A DNA stretch of 64,000 nucleotides, taken from positions 186,001 to 250,000 of the forward strand of contig NZ_JAERJA010000003.1 of NCBI RefSeq assembly GCF_016827675.1, given 5' to 3'. The notes under the pieces are model-generated. The model searched no databases. It was not told where the DNA came from and saw nothing but the letters and a program-made list of their open reading frames with translations. Of the stretch, positions 50,897 to 60,599 are shown in pieces. The position numbers and the translations under genes are program-made. The stretch is from Nocardioides limicola (GTDB lineage Bacteria > Actinomycetota > Actinomycetes > Propionibacteriales > Nocardioidaceae). Position 1 is the stretch's first letter. Each line of letters opens with the position of its first letter.

Positions 50897-51856
50897 TCAG
50901 GGGTGGCGCCAGGACTCGATGAGAGAGCGAGAGATCGAGACGGTGCCGGGGAGGATCACGTCGCCGGTGTTGAGGGAGTGCTCCAGTTCGGCGCGGGTGA
51001 ACCAGCGAGCCTCCTCCAGTTCGTCGGGGTTGGGGGCGAGCGCAGGCAACCCCGACGCAGGCAACCCCGACGCCGGCAACCCCGACGCCGGCAGCCCCGA
51101 AGGCGGGGTGTCGTCGGCCGTGCGGGCGTGGAAGCCCAGCATCAGGCTGCCCGGCAGCGGCCAGGGCTGGTCGCCGTACGCCGTCACCTCGCCGACCCGG
51201 ACACCGGTCTCCTCGGCGACCTCGCGGCGGACAGCGTCGGCCAACCGTTCACCGGGCTCCACGAATCCCGCCAACGTCGAGTACCGCCGCTCCGGCCAGC
51301 CCACCGCACGACCCAGCAGGCAGGCCTCCTCGTCGCTGCCGGACGGCCCGTGGGACACCAGCATGATCACCGCCGGGTCAGTGCGCGGGAAGTGCTGACG
51401 CGCGCAGCCGGGACAGGTGAGCACGTGACCGGCGGCCGTCGGCACCAGGCCCGTCCCGCACCGGGCGCAGAACCGGGTCGCCCGATGCCACTCCGCCATC
51501 CCCACCGCCTGCCACACCAGCGGGAGGGTCGGCTGCTCACCGACGAACTCCCAGGCCCCTCGTAGGGTCACCCAGTCGTCGCCGAGCACCCGGTCCACCA
51601 GCACCGCGAAGTGGGCGATGCCGTCCACCTCGCCGAGCAGCACCCGGACGCCGTCGGGCGCCTGCCTCACCGGCACCCACTCGACCTGACCGGCGACGAT
51701 CCGCAGTCGTGCCTTGGCCAGCACCAGCACTCGGGTGTCGGGGCGCTGCCACTGCTGGTCGGCCCACTCCTGGTCGGTACGGCGCAGCCCCAGCCGGTCG
51801 TGCGCGATCCAGTCACCGGCGACATGGCCGGGACCAGCGCGATCGTTCGTCGTCAT
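50897..51856 (-). CDS. nudC: NAD(+) diphosphatase / RNA NAD-decapping hydrolase
   Basis: A 319-residue NudC protein. A zinc ribbon (FCARCGTGL, CPGCARQHFPR) precedes the NUDIX domain, whose box GFVEPGERLADAVRREVAEE is complete and continues into TGV. It hydrolyses NAD(H) and removes NAD caps from RNA. In the loop after DDTPP, the sequence ASGLP is repeated four times, encoded by a 15-bp tandem repeat (51046-51105). This loop is where family members differ. The ATG at 51856 lacks a ribosome site but has TAGTTT upstream, consistent with a leaderless start. Confidence 0.94.
   Translation of the reverse strand: MTTNDRAGPGHVAGDWIAHDRLGLRRTDQEWADQQWQRPDTRVLVLAKARLRIVAGQVEWVPVRQAPDGVRVLLGEVDGIAHFAVLVDRVLGDDWVTLRGAWEFVGEQPTLPLVWQAVGMAEWHRATRFCARCGTGLVPTAAGHVLTCPGCARQHFPRTDPAVIMLVSHGPSGSDEEACLLGRAVGWPERRYSTLAGFVEPGERLADAVRREVAEETGVRVGEVTAYGDQPWPLPGSLMLGFHARTADDTPPSGLPASGLPASGLPASGLPALAPNPDELEEARWFTRAELEHSLNTGDVILPGTVSISRSLIESWRHP
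51046..51105. repeat. In-frame 15-bp tandem repeat within nudC
   Basis: GCAACCCCGACGCCG-type units at 51046-51060, 51061-51075, 51076-51090 and 51091-51105; the first and last are diverged. The unit length is a multiple of three and gives repeated Ala-Ser-Gly-Leu-Pro in NudC. Confidence 0.9.
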
Positions 51857-52046
51857 CGGGGCCAAAACTACCCCCATCCACAGCCCCACCGACGCATCGG
51901 AAACCCGGTTGCGGCCGCGGCCCGCTGCCACGCACCATGGGACCGAGCCACCGGTGCCGCCGGTGCCCGACGAGAGGAGCGTGACATGACGATCACTGTC
52001 CTCGGCCTGTCCTCAGACCGACCCCTCTCGACCCGGAGCACCCGCC

Positions 52047-52898
52047 ATGACCCCCGAGCACAACCCCGCGCCGCAGCACTCCGGCGCCCCTGACCCCTTC
52101 ACCTTCGTCCCGTACGACGATCTGGCCGACGGCCAGCGCTGGTCGACCTGGCTGGACGTGGAACCGCTGTGCCGTGGTCCCGAGCCTCGCCCCGGATGGG
52201 TGGTGACCGGCAGCGGCGCGATCGACACCGAGCTCGGCATCCTCAAGACGGGCAAGGAGGCCGACGTGTCGCTGCTGCAGCGGGCCGATCCCCGCCGACC
52301 GGAGGAGTCGGTGGTGATGGCGGCGAAGCGCTACCGCTCCCCCGAGCACCGCTCCTTCCACCGATCCGCGGCCTACACGGAGGGCCGCAGCATGCGGCGC
52401 TCCCGGGATCAGCGGGCGATCAAACGCAAGAGCACCTTCGGACGGCAGGTGGCGGCCGGCGAGTGGGCGGTCTCGGAGTGGAACGCTCTGGTCCGCTGCT
52501 GGCAGCTCGGCGTGCCGGTCCCCTACCCGGTCCAGATCGACGGCACCGAGATCCTGATGGAGTGGATCACCGCCGAGGAGGAGACTGCACCCCGACTCAT
52601 TCAGGTGCGGCCCGCACCGGCACTGCTGGCGTCGTACCTCGAGCAGGTACGCGACGCGCTCATCACCCTGGTCCGCGATGGCGTGGCGCACGGCGACCTC
52701 TCGCCGTACAACGTGCTGGCCGCCGGCGAGAGGCTGGTGCTGATCGACATGCCTCAGGTCGTCGACCTGGCCGGTAACCCGCAGGGATTCGACTACCTGA
52801 GGCGCGACTGCCTGGTGATGAGCGACTGGTTCACCCGCCGCGGTCTCCCGGTCGACGGTGAGGCGCTCTTCGCGGACCTGGTCGCGCAGGCGTGGTGA
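52047..52898 (+). CDS. RIO1-like serine kinase
   Basis: A 283-residue protein of the RIO kinase-like family. The segment GKEADVSLLQRAD forms the nucleotide loop, MAAKRYR the lysine strand, VAHGDLSPYNVLA the catalytic loop, and LIDMPQVVD replaces the usual DFG with DMP, as in RIO kinases. Bacterial RIO proteins have no established role. The ATG at 52047 has GGAG nine bases upstream. It is transcribed away from nudC and towards adnB. Confidence 0.88.
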   Translation: MTPEHNPAPQHSGAPDPFTFVPYDDLADGQRWSTWLDVEPLCRGPEPRPGWVVTGSGAIDTELGILKTGKEADVSLLQRADPRRPEESVVMAAKRYRSPEHRSFHRSAAYTEGRSMRRSRDQRAIKRKSTFGRQVAAGEWAVSEWNALVRCWQLGVPVPYPVQIDGTEILMEWITAEEETAPRLIQVRPAPALLASYLEQVRDALITLVRDGVAHGDLSPYNVLAAGERLVLIDMPQVVDLAGNPQGFDYLRRDCLVMSDWFTRRGLPVDGEALFADLVAQAW

Positions 52899-52947
52899 CC
52901 GCCCCACCCCGCAGCGCCCCACGTAGGAGCGATCAGGGCAGGAGCGC

Positions 52948-55900
52948 TCATGGCAGCAGTGCTTCGAGGTCCTCGCGCACCGGCAGCCCGACCGGCTCCT
53001 CGAAGCGGCCCGACCTGACGTGGAAGAACGCCGCCCGTACCCGTTCCACCGGTACGCCGGTCAGCTCGGCCCAGGCGACCCGGTAGACCGCCAACTGCAG
53101 TGGGTCGGCCTGCTCACCGCGGCCGGTCTTCCAGTCCACCAGCAGCCACCCGTCCCCGTCGGCGTAGACCGCGTCGATGCGGCCGCGCACCACCTGCGGA
53201 CCCAGCACCAGCGCGAACGGGGCCTCCACCGCATGCGGGACCCGGTCGGCGAACTCGCTGCGTTCGAAGGAGGCGGCGAGCTCGGCGAGCTCGGAGTCGT
53301 CCACATCAGCATCGCCGCGACCCCACAGCTCGTCGGCGTCGATCAGCGACTGCTGCCCGACGCGCCCCTCCACCCAGGCGTGGAAGCGGCTGCCCGATCG
53401 AGCGGCCGGGGACGGAGGGCGCGGCATCGGCCGGGCCAGGTCGGCGGCGAACCCGTCGGGGTCGTCCTGGAGCCGGGCCAGCGCGGTCGCCGACAGCGAC
53501 GGCGGCAGCGGCACCTCGACCACGTCCGGGCGGGAGCGGCGCGCCTCACCCAGCAGCCGCTCCAGATCGGTGTCCCAGTCGGCCACCTGGGCCGCCTCGA
53601 GCATGTCCAAGCCGGTGTCCTCACCGGCCTGGACCTGCGCCACGAGTGCGGCGGCACGGCGACGCAGCTCGGCCTCGCGCCCCACCCCCGAGCGCGGCCA
53701 GAGTGCCGGCGCGCCGGCGTTGCGGAAGGGGTTGGTGGCCCCCTTCGGGGGTTGGTCAAGCCACTGCTGGGGTGGCTGCTTCCACTGAGCCATCGCCTCG
53801 GCGACCTGCTTCTGGAACACCGACGGCCCCAACGGCCGGCTGCCCTCGCCCCACAGGTAGGAGGTGACCGCCAGCCGCTCGGCGGCGCGGGTGAAGGCCA
53901 CATAGGCCAGCCGCAACTCCTCCTCGCGGTCGTGCGCGCGGACCCGGTCCCGGTAGGCCACCAGCGCGGGCTTGTCGCAGCCGTCCAGCTGCGGCTGGTC
54001 GCCGGCGTCGCCACGCAACGCCGACGGCAGCGGCGGCGCGGTGCTGGTCCAGTTGGCGCGGCCGCGAGTGCTGGGGAACTTCGTCTCACACACCCCGACA
54101 CAGAAGACATGCGCCCACTCCAGCCCCTTGGACCGATGCACGGTGAGCAGCTTCACCGAGTCCGCCTGGCTGGGGGTGGCCAGGTCGAGGCCGCCGGCGA
54201 AGTCGTCCTCGGCGGTCAGGTAGGCCAGCAGCGCCGCCAGGCTGACGTCCCCGTCGATGGCCTGGAAGTCGGCGACCGCCTTCACGAACAGATCCAGGTT
54301 GTCGCGTCGCGACGCGGCCGCCGGGCCGACCGCGGAGGCGAGCTCGACGTCCACGCCGGTCACATCGACAATCCGCCGCACCAGGTCGAGGAGCGGTTCG
54401 CCGACGTGCCGGCGGAGCATCCGCAGCTCGTCGGCGAGCAGGGCGAAACGCTCCCGGGCCACCGGTGAGTACGACGCCTCCGCACCCGGGTCCTCCAGAG
54501 CGTCCAGCAGCGCCGGCACCTCGACCGCGTCGACGCCGTCGGCGATCTGCTCCAGTTGATCGGTCAGCGTGTCGGCGTCGGGGCCGTCTCCGCCGGCCAG
54601 CCGCTTCGCGCGCTGCGCCAGCAGCCGGAGGTCGCGGGGGCCGATCGCCCAGCGTGGTCCGGTCAGCAGGGTCAGCAACGCGGCGTTCGCGGTGACGTCC
54701 TGCATCAGGTGCAGCACCGATACCACGTGGGCCACCTCCGGCAGCCGCAGCAGCCCGGCCAGCCCGACGATCTCGACCGGGACACCGGCGCCGGTGAGCA
54801 CGTCGTACACCGCCTCGGCGCGCTTGTTGTCGCGCGTCAGCACGCCGATCTGGGACCAGTCGGCACCGCGCCCGTCATGGGCGTCACGGACCGCCTCGAC
54901 CAGCCACGCCAACTCCTCCTCGCTCGACTCGAAGACCCGGACCTCGACCTCGCCCGGCGCCGCATCCGGGGCCGCCTCGAGGGGGGCCACCGGGTACTTC
55001 TCCAGCAGCGGCCCGGCCAGATGGTTGGCCACGTCGAGGATCCGGGTCCGCGATCGGCGGTTGACGGTCAGGTGGTGGATCGTCGCCGGGCTGCCGTCAG
55101 CGCGTCGGAACACCTCGGGGAAGTGCACGATGTTGGACACCGAGGCGCCCCGCCACCCGTAGATGGCCTGGTTCGGGTCGCCCACCGCAGTCACCGGGTG
55201 GCCGCCGCCGAAGAGCCGCGCCAGCATCAGCGCCTGCGCGACCGAGGTGTCCTGGTACTCGTCCAGCAGCACCACCCGGAACCGGTCCCGCTCGGCGGCA
55301 CCGACAGCCGGCTGCTCGTCGGCGAGCCGGGCGCCGAGGGCGATCTGGTCGGAGAAGTCCATCAGCCCCAGCGTCTGCTTGAGGTGGCGGTACTCGCCGA
55401 CCAGTCCCAGCAGTTCCTGACGCCGCTCCCCCGCGGTGATCGCCTTCCCGGGGGTGTCCGCTCCGTCGATGTAGCTCTTGCGGGCCTTGCCTGCCCGTTC
55501 CTCAGCGATCGCCGCGGAGAATCCGCGCCGCCACGTCGCGTCCTCGGCCAGCACCTGCGCCGGCGTCACCAGATGCTCACTCATCGCCGCATCGAGTTGC
55601 AGCAGCCACTGGATCACCGTCGGCGGGTGGTCGCTGAGGGCGGCGATCTCGCCGGTGTGGCGTTGCACGACCCGGGCGCCGAGTTGATAGCGGGCCGCGT
55701 CGGTGATCACCCGGGTATCGGGCTCGTGGCCGATCCGGAGGCCGTGATCGGTCAGCAGGGCGGCCGCATAGGCGTTGTACGTCGCCACCGTCGGCTCGAG
55801 GATGTCGGCCTCCTCGCCCGCAGGCGGCGCCGTCGGGTCCGGCGTGGCCAGCACCCCGGCGGCGGTCAGCGCGTCCAGGATCCGGGTACGCAGTTCGGCC

Positions 55901-56130
55901 GCTGCCTTGGTGGTGAAGGTGAGCCCGAGGACCTGGTCGGGGCGCACCTGGCCGGTGACCACCAGGTAGACCACCCGGGCCGCCATCAGCGTGGTCTTGC
56001 CCGACCCGGCGCCGGCGATCACCACCCCGGGCTCCAGGGGCGCGGAGATCGCCGTCCACTGCTGAGCACTGGGCGCGAACGGGGTGCCCATCACCCGCTG
56101 CAGGTCCGCCGGCGTCCGCACCGCGATCAT
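52948..56130 (-). CDS. adnB: AdnB subunit of the AdnAB helicase-nuclease
   Basis: A 1060-residue UvrD-type helicase with a C-terminal RecB-like nuclease domain. It is one half of AdnAB, the actinobacterial end-resection motor. Motor motifs: GAGSGKT at 40-46, LLDEYQDTSVAQ (II), VGDPNQAIYGWRGA (III), TVHRSKGLEWAHVF (V) and LAYVAFTRAAERL (VI). The nuclease motif near the C-terminus is RIDAVYADGDGWLLVDWKTG with the Asp and Lys of PD-(D/E)XK. Its ATG overlaps the adnA stop (ATGA). Gene order matches mycobacteria. Confidence 0.95.
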   Translation of the reverse strand: MIAVRTPADLQRVMGTPFAPSAQQWTAISAPLEPGVVIAGAGSGKTTLMAARVVYLVVTGQVRPDQVLGLTFTTKAAAELRTRILDALTAAGVLATPDPTAPPAGEEADILEPTVATYNAYAAALLTDHGLRIGHEPDTRVITDAARYQLGARVVQRHTGEIAALSDHPPTVIQWLLQLDAAMSEHLVTPAQVLAEDATWRRGFSAAIAEERAGKARKSYIDGADTPGKAITAGERRQELLGLVGEYRHLKQTLGLMDFSDQIALGARLADEQPAVGAAERDRFRVVLLDEYQDTSVAQALMLARLFGGGHPVTAVGDPNQAIYGWRGASVSNIVHFPEVFRRADGSPATIHHLTVNRRSRTRILDVANHLAGPLLEKYPVAPLEAAPDAAPGEVEVRVFESSEEELAWLVEAVRDAHDGRGADWSQIGVLTRDNKRAEAVYDVLTGAGVPVEIVGLAGLLRLPEVAHVVSVLHLMQDVTANAALLTLLTGPRWAIGPRDLRLLAQRAKRLAGGDGPDADTLTDQLEQIADGVDAVEVPALLDALEDPGAEASYSPVARERFALLADELRMLRRHVGEPLLDLVRRIVDVTGVDVELASAVGPAAASRRDNLDLFVKAVADFQAIDGDVSLAALLAYLTAEDDFAGGLDLATPSQADSVKLLTVHRSKGLEWAHVFCVGVCETKFPSTRGRANWTSTAPPLPSALRGDAGDQPQLDGCDKPALVAYRDRVRAHDREEELRLAYVAFTRAAERLAVTSYLWGEGSRPLGPSVFQKQVAEAMAQWKQPPQQWLDQPPKGATNPFRNAGAPALWPRSGVGREAELRRRAAALVAQVQAGEDTGLDMLEAAQVADWDTDLERLLGEARRSRPDVVEVPLPPSLSATALARLQDDPDGFAADLARPMPRPPSPAARSGSRFHAWVEGRVGQQSLIDADELWGRGDADVDDSELAELAASFERSEFADRVPHAVEAPFALVLGPQVVRGRIDAVYADGDGWLLVDWKTGRGEQADPLQLAVYRVAWAELTGVPVERVRAAFFHVRSGRFEEPVGLPVREDLEALLP

Positions 56131-59100
56131 GCCTCGACCACCGAGTCCGTGGTCGTGGTCGGGCAGAGGGTGTGGAAGCCGCAGTTGGTGCAGTGGCCCC
56201 CGGGGGTGGCCGGGAAGCGTTCGTCGCGGATCACGTCGGTGGCCGCGGCCATCAACGACCGCAGCTCGGCGCGGACCGGGTGGGCGTCGGCGTGCGGTTC
56301 CTGCCGCTGCACCAGCGCGGCACCGGGGCTCTCCATCAGACCCAACTGGACCAGTTCGGCTCCTCCGCTCGGTGCGCGGGCGTCGGCGAAGGCGCCCGCA
56401 TCGACCGCGTACTGATAGAACGCCAGCTGGACGTGTCGGTCCACCTTGCTCGCCTTGGTCCGCCCGGTCTTGAGGTCGACGACCACCACCCGCCCGTCGC
56501 TGTCCACCTCCAGCCGGTCCGCCTTGCCGGTGAGCCGTACCGACCGTCCGTCCTCGAGTTCGACGACGGCAGAGAAACTCTTCTCCACCTCGGCCAAGGC
56601 CCGGGGGTTGGCCGTGTGCCAGTCGAAGAACCGCTGCATCGCCGCCTGCACCCGTTCCCGTTCCCGTTCCCGGGCCCAGGGGATCCGGAAGCTCATCCGT
56701 GACCAGACCCGGTCCACCTCGGCCAGCAACTCCTCGGTGAGCCGTGGCTCCAGTTCGCCGCGGCCGACTCGCTCGGCGACCGCATGGACGATGTTGCCGA
56801 GGTTGGCGGCCTGGTGGGTGGCTGAGGCGCCGCCGGCCTCACGCTCGAAGAACCAGCGGGCCGCGCAGGTGGTGATCGCGTCCACCATGGTGGCCGAGAC
56901 GGGCACCGGCGCCTCCGGGTCTCGCAGGGGCTGGACCGCTCGGGACGCGGCTCGGGTGCCCCACCAGGTGGACGGGTCCGCAGCCGGCACCAGCGGCCGG
57001 CCGCCGACCTGCTCCCGGGCCAGCGCGGCGAGCCGGCGGGCTGCGGCCAGCCGCAGGCCCTCGGCCACGTCGGGGTCGGCGACGGTACGACGCAGCTCGG
57101 CGACCAGTCCCGCCATCGACATCGGGCGTCGGGGCCGCCCCACCAGGTGCTCGGGCTGCACCCCCAGCTCGCCCAGGAACCGGGACGGCTGCTCGCCGTC
57201 GTCGTCGGCCGAGGCGACAGCGGTGACGACCAGCCGTTCGGTGGCCCGGGTGCAGGCGACGTAGAAGAGGCGGCGCTCCTCCAGCAGCAGCTCCCGCGCT
57301 GTCACCGGAGGCTGCAAGCCGTCGGTGCCGATCAGGTCGCCGGGCAGCAGCGTGGAGCGTCGGCGCAGATCCGGCCAGCCTTCGGCCTGGACGTGCGCCA
57401 CCACCACCAGCCGCCACTGCAGGCCCTTGGCCCGATGCGCGGTGAGCAGCCGGACGCTGGAGCCGCGCACACCGCGCTCGGCCAGGCTGTCCCCCGGGAT
57501 CTGTTGGGCCACCAGGGTGGCCAGGAAGTTGACCACGCCTGTGTGGTCCCGGCGGGTCTCGGCCCGGGCGGCCGCGTCGAAGAGGGCACAGATCGCGTCC
57601 AGGTCCCGGTGCGCGCGTCGGGCCGCGCCGCCGCCGGCCTCCACCGAGCGGCGCAACCGGGCCGGCCAGTCGGTGCCGTCCCAGAGCAGCCACAGCAACT
57701 GCTCGGCGGTCGCCCCCGCCTCGAACGCGGTTCGGGCGCGGTCCAGCAGCGTCACGAAGGCGTGGGCGCGCGCTGCTTCGGGCCCGTCCAGTCCGTCCAG
57801 CCGGGCGGGATCGACCAGGACCTGGCGGACCAGGTCGTCCGAGGTGGGCACCGGCTCGCCGGTCTCGGATGCTCGAGCCTTCGCGCGGCTCCGCAGCTGG
57901 CGGGCGAGTCGGCGCACCTCACCGGCGTCCATGCCGCCCAGCGGCCCCATCAGCAGCGAGTGCGGGTCGGGGCCGTCCTCGCCCTGCTCGGCCCCCAGGT
58001 GCACGACTGCCCGAAGTGCCTCCAACAGCGGCTGAGTGGCCGGGTCGCGCACCAGCGGCAGGTCGTCGGCGGCGACCTCGACCGGCACCCCGGCGGCGGT
58101 CAGGGAGCGGCGCAGCCCGGGGATGGTGGTCCGCCCGGACCGCACCAGCACCGCCATCTGGTCCCAGGCGATCCCGTCGCTCAGGTGGGCCCGGCGGAGC
58201 AGATCGGCCAGGTGTTCGGCCTCGGCCCGGTCGGTGTCGAAGGTGAACACCTCGAGTCGACCCGGCTCGGCCGCCTCGGCCTCGGGTTCGGAGAAGGCCT
58301 TGCGGGCCTCGATCGGGATGCTGCCGGGCAGCGACAGCCGGGTCGCCACCCGTTGTGAGGCGCGCAGCAGCCGGGGCCCGAACCGACGGGTGGTCCGCAA
58401 CGCGACCACCGGCGCCGGCCGGCCGTCCGCGGTCGGGAACTCGGTCGGGAAGTCCAGGATTCCGCGCACCTCGGCGCCTCGGAACCCGTAGATCGACTGG
58501 TGCGGGTCGCCGACCACGGTCAGGTTCCGGCCATCGCCGGCGATCGCCCGCAGCAGGGCGACCTGACCTGGGTCGGTGTCCTGGTACTCGTCCACGAAGA
58601 CGTGGCTGAACCGGGCGCGCAGCTCGTCGACATGGTGCTCCGCCTCCAGCGCCGCCCGCCGGATCAGGTCGGCGTAGTCGGTGGCCCCCTGGCTGTCCAA
58701 GACGGTCAGGTACTGGTCGAGGAAGGCGCCTGCGGCGACGAACTCGGGCAGGTCGTGCTGGGCGCCGAGCCGGGTCAGCGCCGCGCCGTCCAGGCCCTTC
58801 TCCCGGGCCCGGGCGAGCACCGACCCCACTTCGTGGGCGAACCCGCGGGTGCCCAGGGCACGGCCCAACGACGCCGGCCAATGCACCGACTCGGGGTGGT
58901 CTGCCAGCAGTTCGCGGAGTACGACGTCCTGCTCCGGCGCCGACAGCAGCCGCAGCGGGGCGTCGTAGAGGTCGGTAGGGGCGTAGTGGCGGATCAGCCC
59001 GTAGGCGAACGAGTGGAAGGTGGCACTCATCGCCGCAGACACGGTGCGCCCGACCCGGGCGGTGACCCGATCCCGCAGCTGCTCGGCGGCCTTCCGGGAG

Positions 59101-59312
59101 AAGGTCAGCGCCAGGATCGCGTCCGGCGCCACTCCGTCATCGATGCGGGCCGCGATGGCTTCGACGAGCGTGGTGGTCTTGCCGGTGCCCGGCCCGGCCA
59201 GCACCAGCAGCGGACCCGCCCGGTGGGCCACCACCTGGCGTTGGGCCTCATCGAGGTGGACGGCTCCGGGGGGTGCCGCCGGCGCGGCGAGGAGTCGATG
59301 GCTGACCGGCAT
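56127..59312 (-). CDS. adnA: AdnA subunit of the AdnAB helicase-nuclease
   Basis: A 1061-residue partner of AdnB. The helicase half has GPGTGKT at 40-46, FVDEYQDTDPGQ, VGDPHQSIYGFRGAE, TAHRAKGLQWRLVV and RLFYVACTRATERL. The C-terminal nuclease half has GKADRLEVDSDGRVVVVDLK with the catalytic Asp and Lys. It also has four cysteines in the AddB-like iron-sulfur pattern: one in TTCAARWFF and three in HCTNCGFHTLC. I start at the ATG at 59312. The open frame beyond it includes the divergent gene promoter. Together with AdnB it would resect double-strand breaks. Confidence 0.94.
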   Translation of the reverse strand: MPVSHRLLAAPAAPPGAVHLDEAQRQVVAHRAGPLLVLAGPGTGKTTTLVEAIAARIDDGVAPDAILALTFSRKAAEQLRDRVTARVGRTVSAAMSATFHSFAYGLIRHYAPTDLYDAPLRLLSAPEQDVVLRELLADHPESVHWPASLGRALGTRGFAHEVGSVLARAREKGLDGAALTRLGAQHDLPEFVAAGAFLDQYLTVLDSQGATDYADLIRRAALEAEHHVDELRARFSHVFVDEYQDTDPGQVALLRAIAGDGRNLTVVGDPHQSIYGFRGAEVRGILDFPTEFPTADGRPAPVVALRTTRRFGPRLLRASQRVATRLSLPGSIPIEARKAFSEPEAEAAEPGRLEVFTFDTDRAEAEHLADLLRRAHLSDGIAWDQMAVLVRSGRTTIPGLRRSLTAAGVPVEVAADDLPLVRDPATQPLLEALRAVVHLGAEQGEDGPDPHSLLMGPLGGMDAGEVRRLARQLRSRAKARASETGEPVPTSDDLVRQVLVDPARLDGLDGPEAARAHAFVTLLDRARTAFEAGATAEQLLWLLWDGTDWPARLRRSVEAGGGAARRAHRDLDAICALFDAAARAETRRDHTGVVNFLATLVAQQIPGDSLAERGVRGSSVRLLTAHRAKGLQWRLVVVAHVQAEGWPDLRRRSTLLPGDLIGTDGLQPPVTARELLLEERRLFYVACTRATERLVVTAVASADDDGEQPSRFLGELGVQPEHLVGRPRRPMSMAGLVAELRRTVADPDVAEGLRLAAARRLAALAREQVGGRPLVPAADPSTWWGTRAASRAVQPLRDPEAPVPVSATMVDAITTCAARWFFEREAGGASATHQAANLGNIVHAVAERVGRGELEPRLTEELLAEVDRVWSRMSFRIPWARERERERVQAAMQRFFDWHTANPRALAEVEKSFSAVVELEDGRSVRLTGKADRLEVDSDGRVVVVDLKTGRTKASKVDRHVQLAFYQYAVDAGAFADARAPSGGAELVQLGLMESPGAALVQRQEPHADAHPVRAELRSLMAAATDVIRDERFPATPGGHCTNCGFHTLCPTTTTDSVVEA

Positions 59313-59355
59313 GGCGCCACCCTGCCATGTGGCACCGACACCTACCATCGAGGGC

Positions 59356-60549
59356 GTGCGACCTGCTGCCGCGTGGCTCGTGTCGATGCTCCTGGTGCTG
59401 CCGGTGACGCTCCCGGCTTCAGCCCACCCGACCTCGACACCGACCTCGGCTGCCGTGGATCCGGCGTACCCACGACACAGTTCCGACGGGCTTCCCGGCA
59501 CCACCGTGCTGCCCGGGAACGGGCGCGTTGTCCCGGTGATCAGCAACGAGTTCAGCCAGGAGATCGCGCCGGGGCTCAGCTATCGCCGCTGGGACACCAC
59601 CGACGCCCGTGGCCGGTTCCGCGCGCATCTGCTGGTGGGCGACCTGGCCGAGGCGACCCTGGGAGTGCGGTACGTCGGAGCCGGCAAGGTCCGCCACCGC
59701 GCTCCGGTGCGACGGCTGCTGACCCGCAACAACGCGATCGCCGGCGTCAACGGCGACTTCTTCGACATCGGCGAGTTGGGCGCGCCGCTCGGCCTGGGAG
59801 TGCACCGCGGCACCCTGCGACACGGGCACCTGCGACCGCACGCCGCCTTCGTGGTCGGCCGTGGCGGCAAACCACGCATCGGCAGCATCTCGGTGGTGAC
59901 CCGGATCCGGGAGTTCCCGGAGTTGACCATCACGAGCGTCAACTCCCCGGTGGTGGACAGGCACGGGATCGGCCTGTACACCCCGCTCTGGGGCCGCACC
60001 GCCGGGGCGAAGGTGATCCGCGGGTCGGCCAACCGACGCGAGGTGGTGATCCGCGGAGGCCGAGTGGTGGCCAACCGCAAGCGCCTGAGCAACCGGATGC
60101 GGATCCACGGCCGGGTGCTGATCGGCAAGGGACGCGGCGCCCGGCAGCTGGCCGCCCTGAAGGTGGGCACCCGGGTCACCGTCCGGGCCCGCCCCGCGGG
60201 GAAGCCGCAGGTGGTGCTCAGCAGCAACCGGATCCTGGTCAGCGACGGGGCCCTGACCGGGCTCAATGACACCGAACTGCACCCCCGGACCGCCGTCGGG
60301 GTCAACGGCGACACGGTGATGCTGCTGGTCGTGGACGGCCGTTCCGAGTACAGCCGCGGTCTCACCATGCGTGAACTCGGGCAACTGCTGCGTGACCTCG
60401 GCGCGACCGACGCGCTGAACCTCGACGGCGGCGGTTCCTCCACCTTGGTGGCCCGCACCCCGGCGGGACGCCTGCGGGTTCGCAACGACCCCTCCGACGG
60501 GCAGCAGCGCCGGGTGCCGAACGGGCTCGGGTTCGTCTCCCGAGGCTGA
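59356..60549 (+). CDS. Secreted phosphodiester glycosidase family (NAGPA) protein
   Basis: A 397-residue exported protein. The first ~25 residues (AAWLVSMLLVLPVTLPASAH) form a signal peptide, with likely cleavage after ASA. The NAGPA domain shows AGVNGDFFDIGELGAPLGL, TAVGVNGDTVMLLVVDGRS and LNLDGGGSSTLV, the family signature of phosphodiester glycosidase enzymes. It may remove an N-acetylglucosamine phosphodiester from a cell-wall polymer, but bacterial substrates are largely unknown. GTG start at 59356 with TACCAT seven bases upstream suggests a leaderless transcript. Confidence 0.85.
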   Translation: MRPAAAWLVSMLLVLPVTLPASAHPTSTPTSAAVDPAYPRHSSDGLPGTTVLPGNGRVVPVISNEFSQEIAPGLSYRRWDTTDARGRFRAHLLVGDLAEATLGVRYVGAGKVRHRAPVRRLLTRNNAIAGVNGDFFDIGELGAPLGLGVHRGTLRHGHLRPHAAFVVGRGGKPRIGSISVVTRIREFPELTITSVNSPVVDRHGIGLYTPLWGRTAGAKVIRGSANRREVVIRGGRVVANRKRLSNRMRIHGRVLIGKGRGARQLAALKVGTRVTVRARPAGKPQVVLSSNRILVSDGALTGLNDTELHPRTAVGVNGDTVMLLVVDGRSEYSRGLTMRELGQLLRDLGATDALNLDGGGSSTLVARTPAGRLRVRNDPSDGQQRRVPNGLGFVSRG

Positions 60550-60561
60550 GTGAGCATGACG

Positions 60562-60590
60562 GTGGGCGGGCGGTCGACCCGCCCGCCCAC
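60562..60590. terminator. Hairpin between convergent glycosidase and protease genes
   Basis: GTGGGCGGGCGG (60562-60573) pairs with CCGCCCGCCCAC (60579-60590) around a 5-base loop, 12 bases after one stop and 9 after the other. Confidence 0.75.
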
Positions 60591-60599
60591 TATCGATGA

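Noticed and set aside
51986..52093. A 35-codon open frame ahead of the RIO-like kinase gene
   Set aside because: It has a possible ribosome site, but it overlaps the kinase start out of frame and the second half is its shadow; not enough support.
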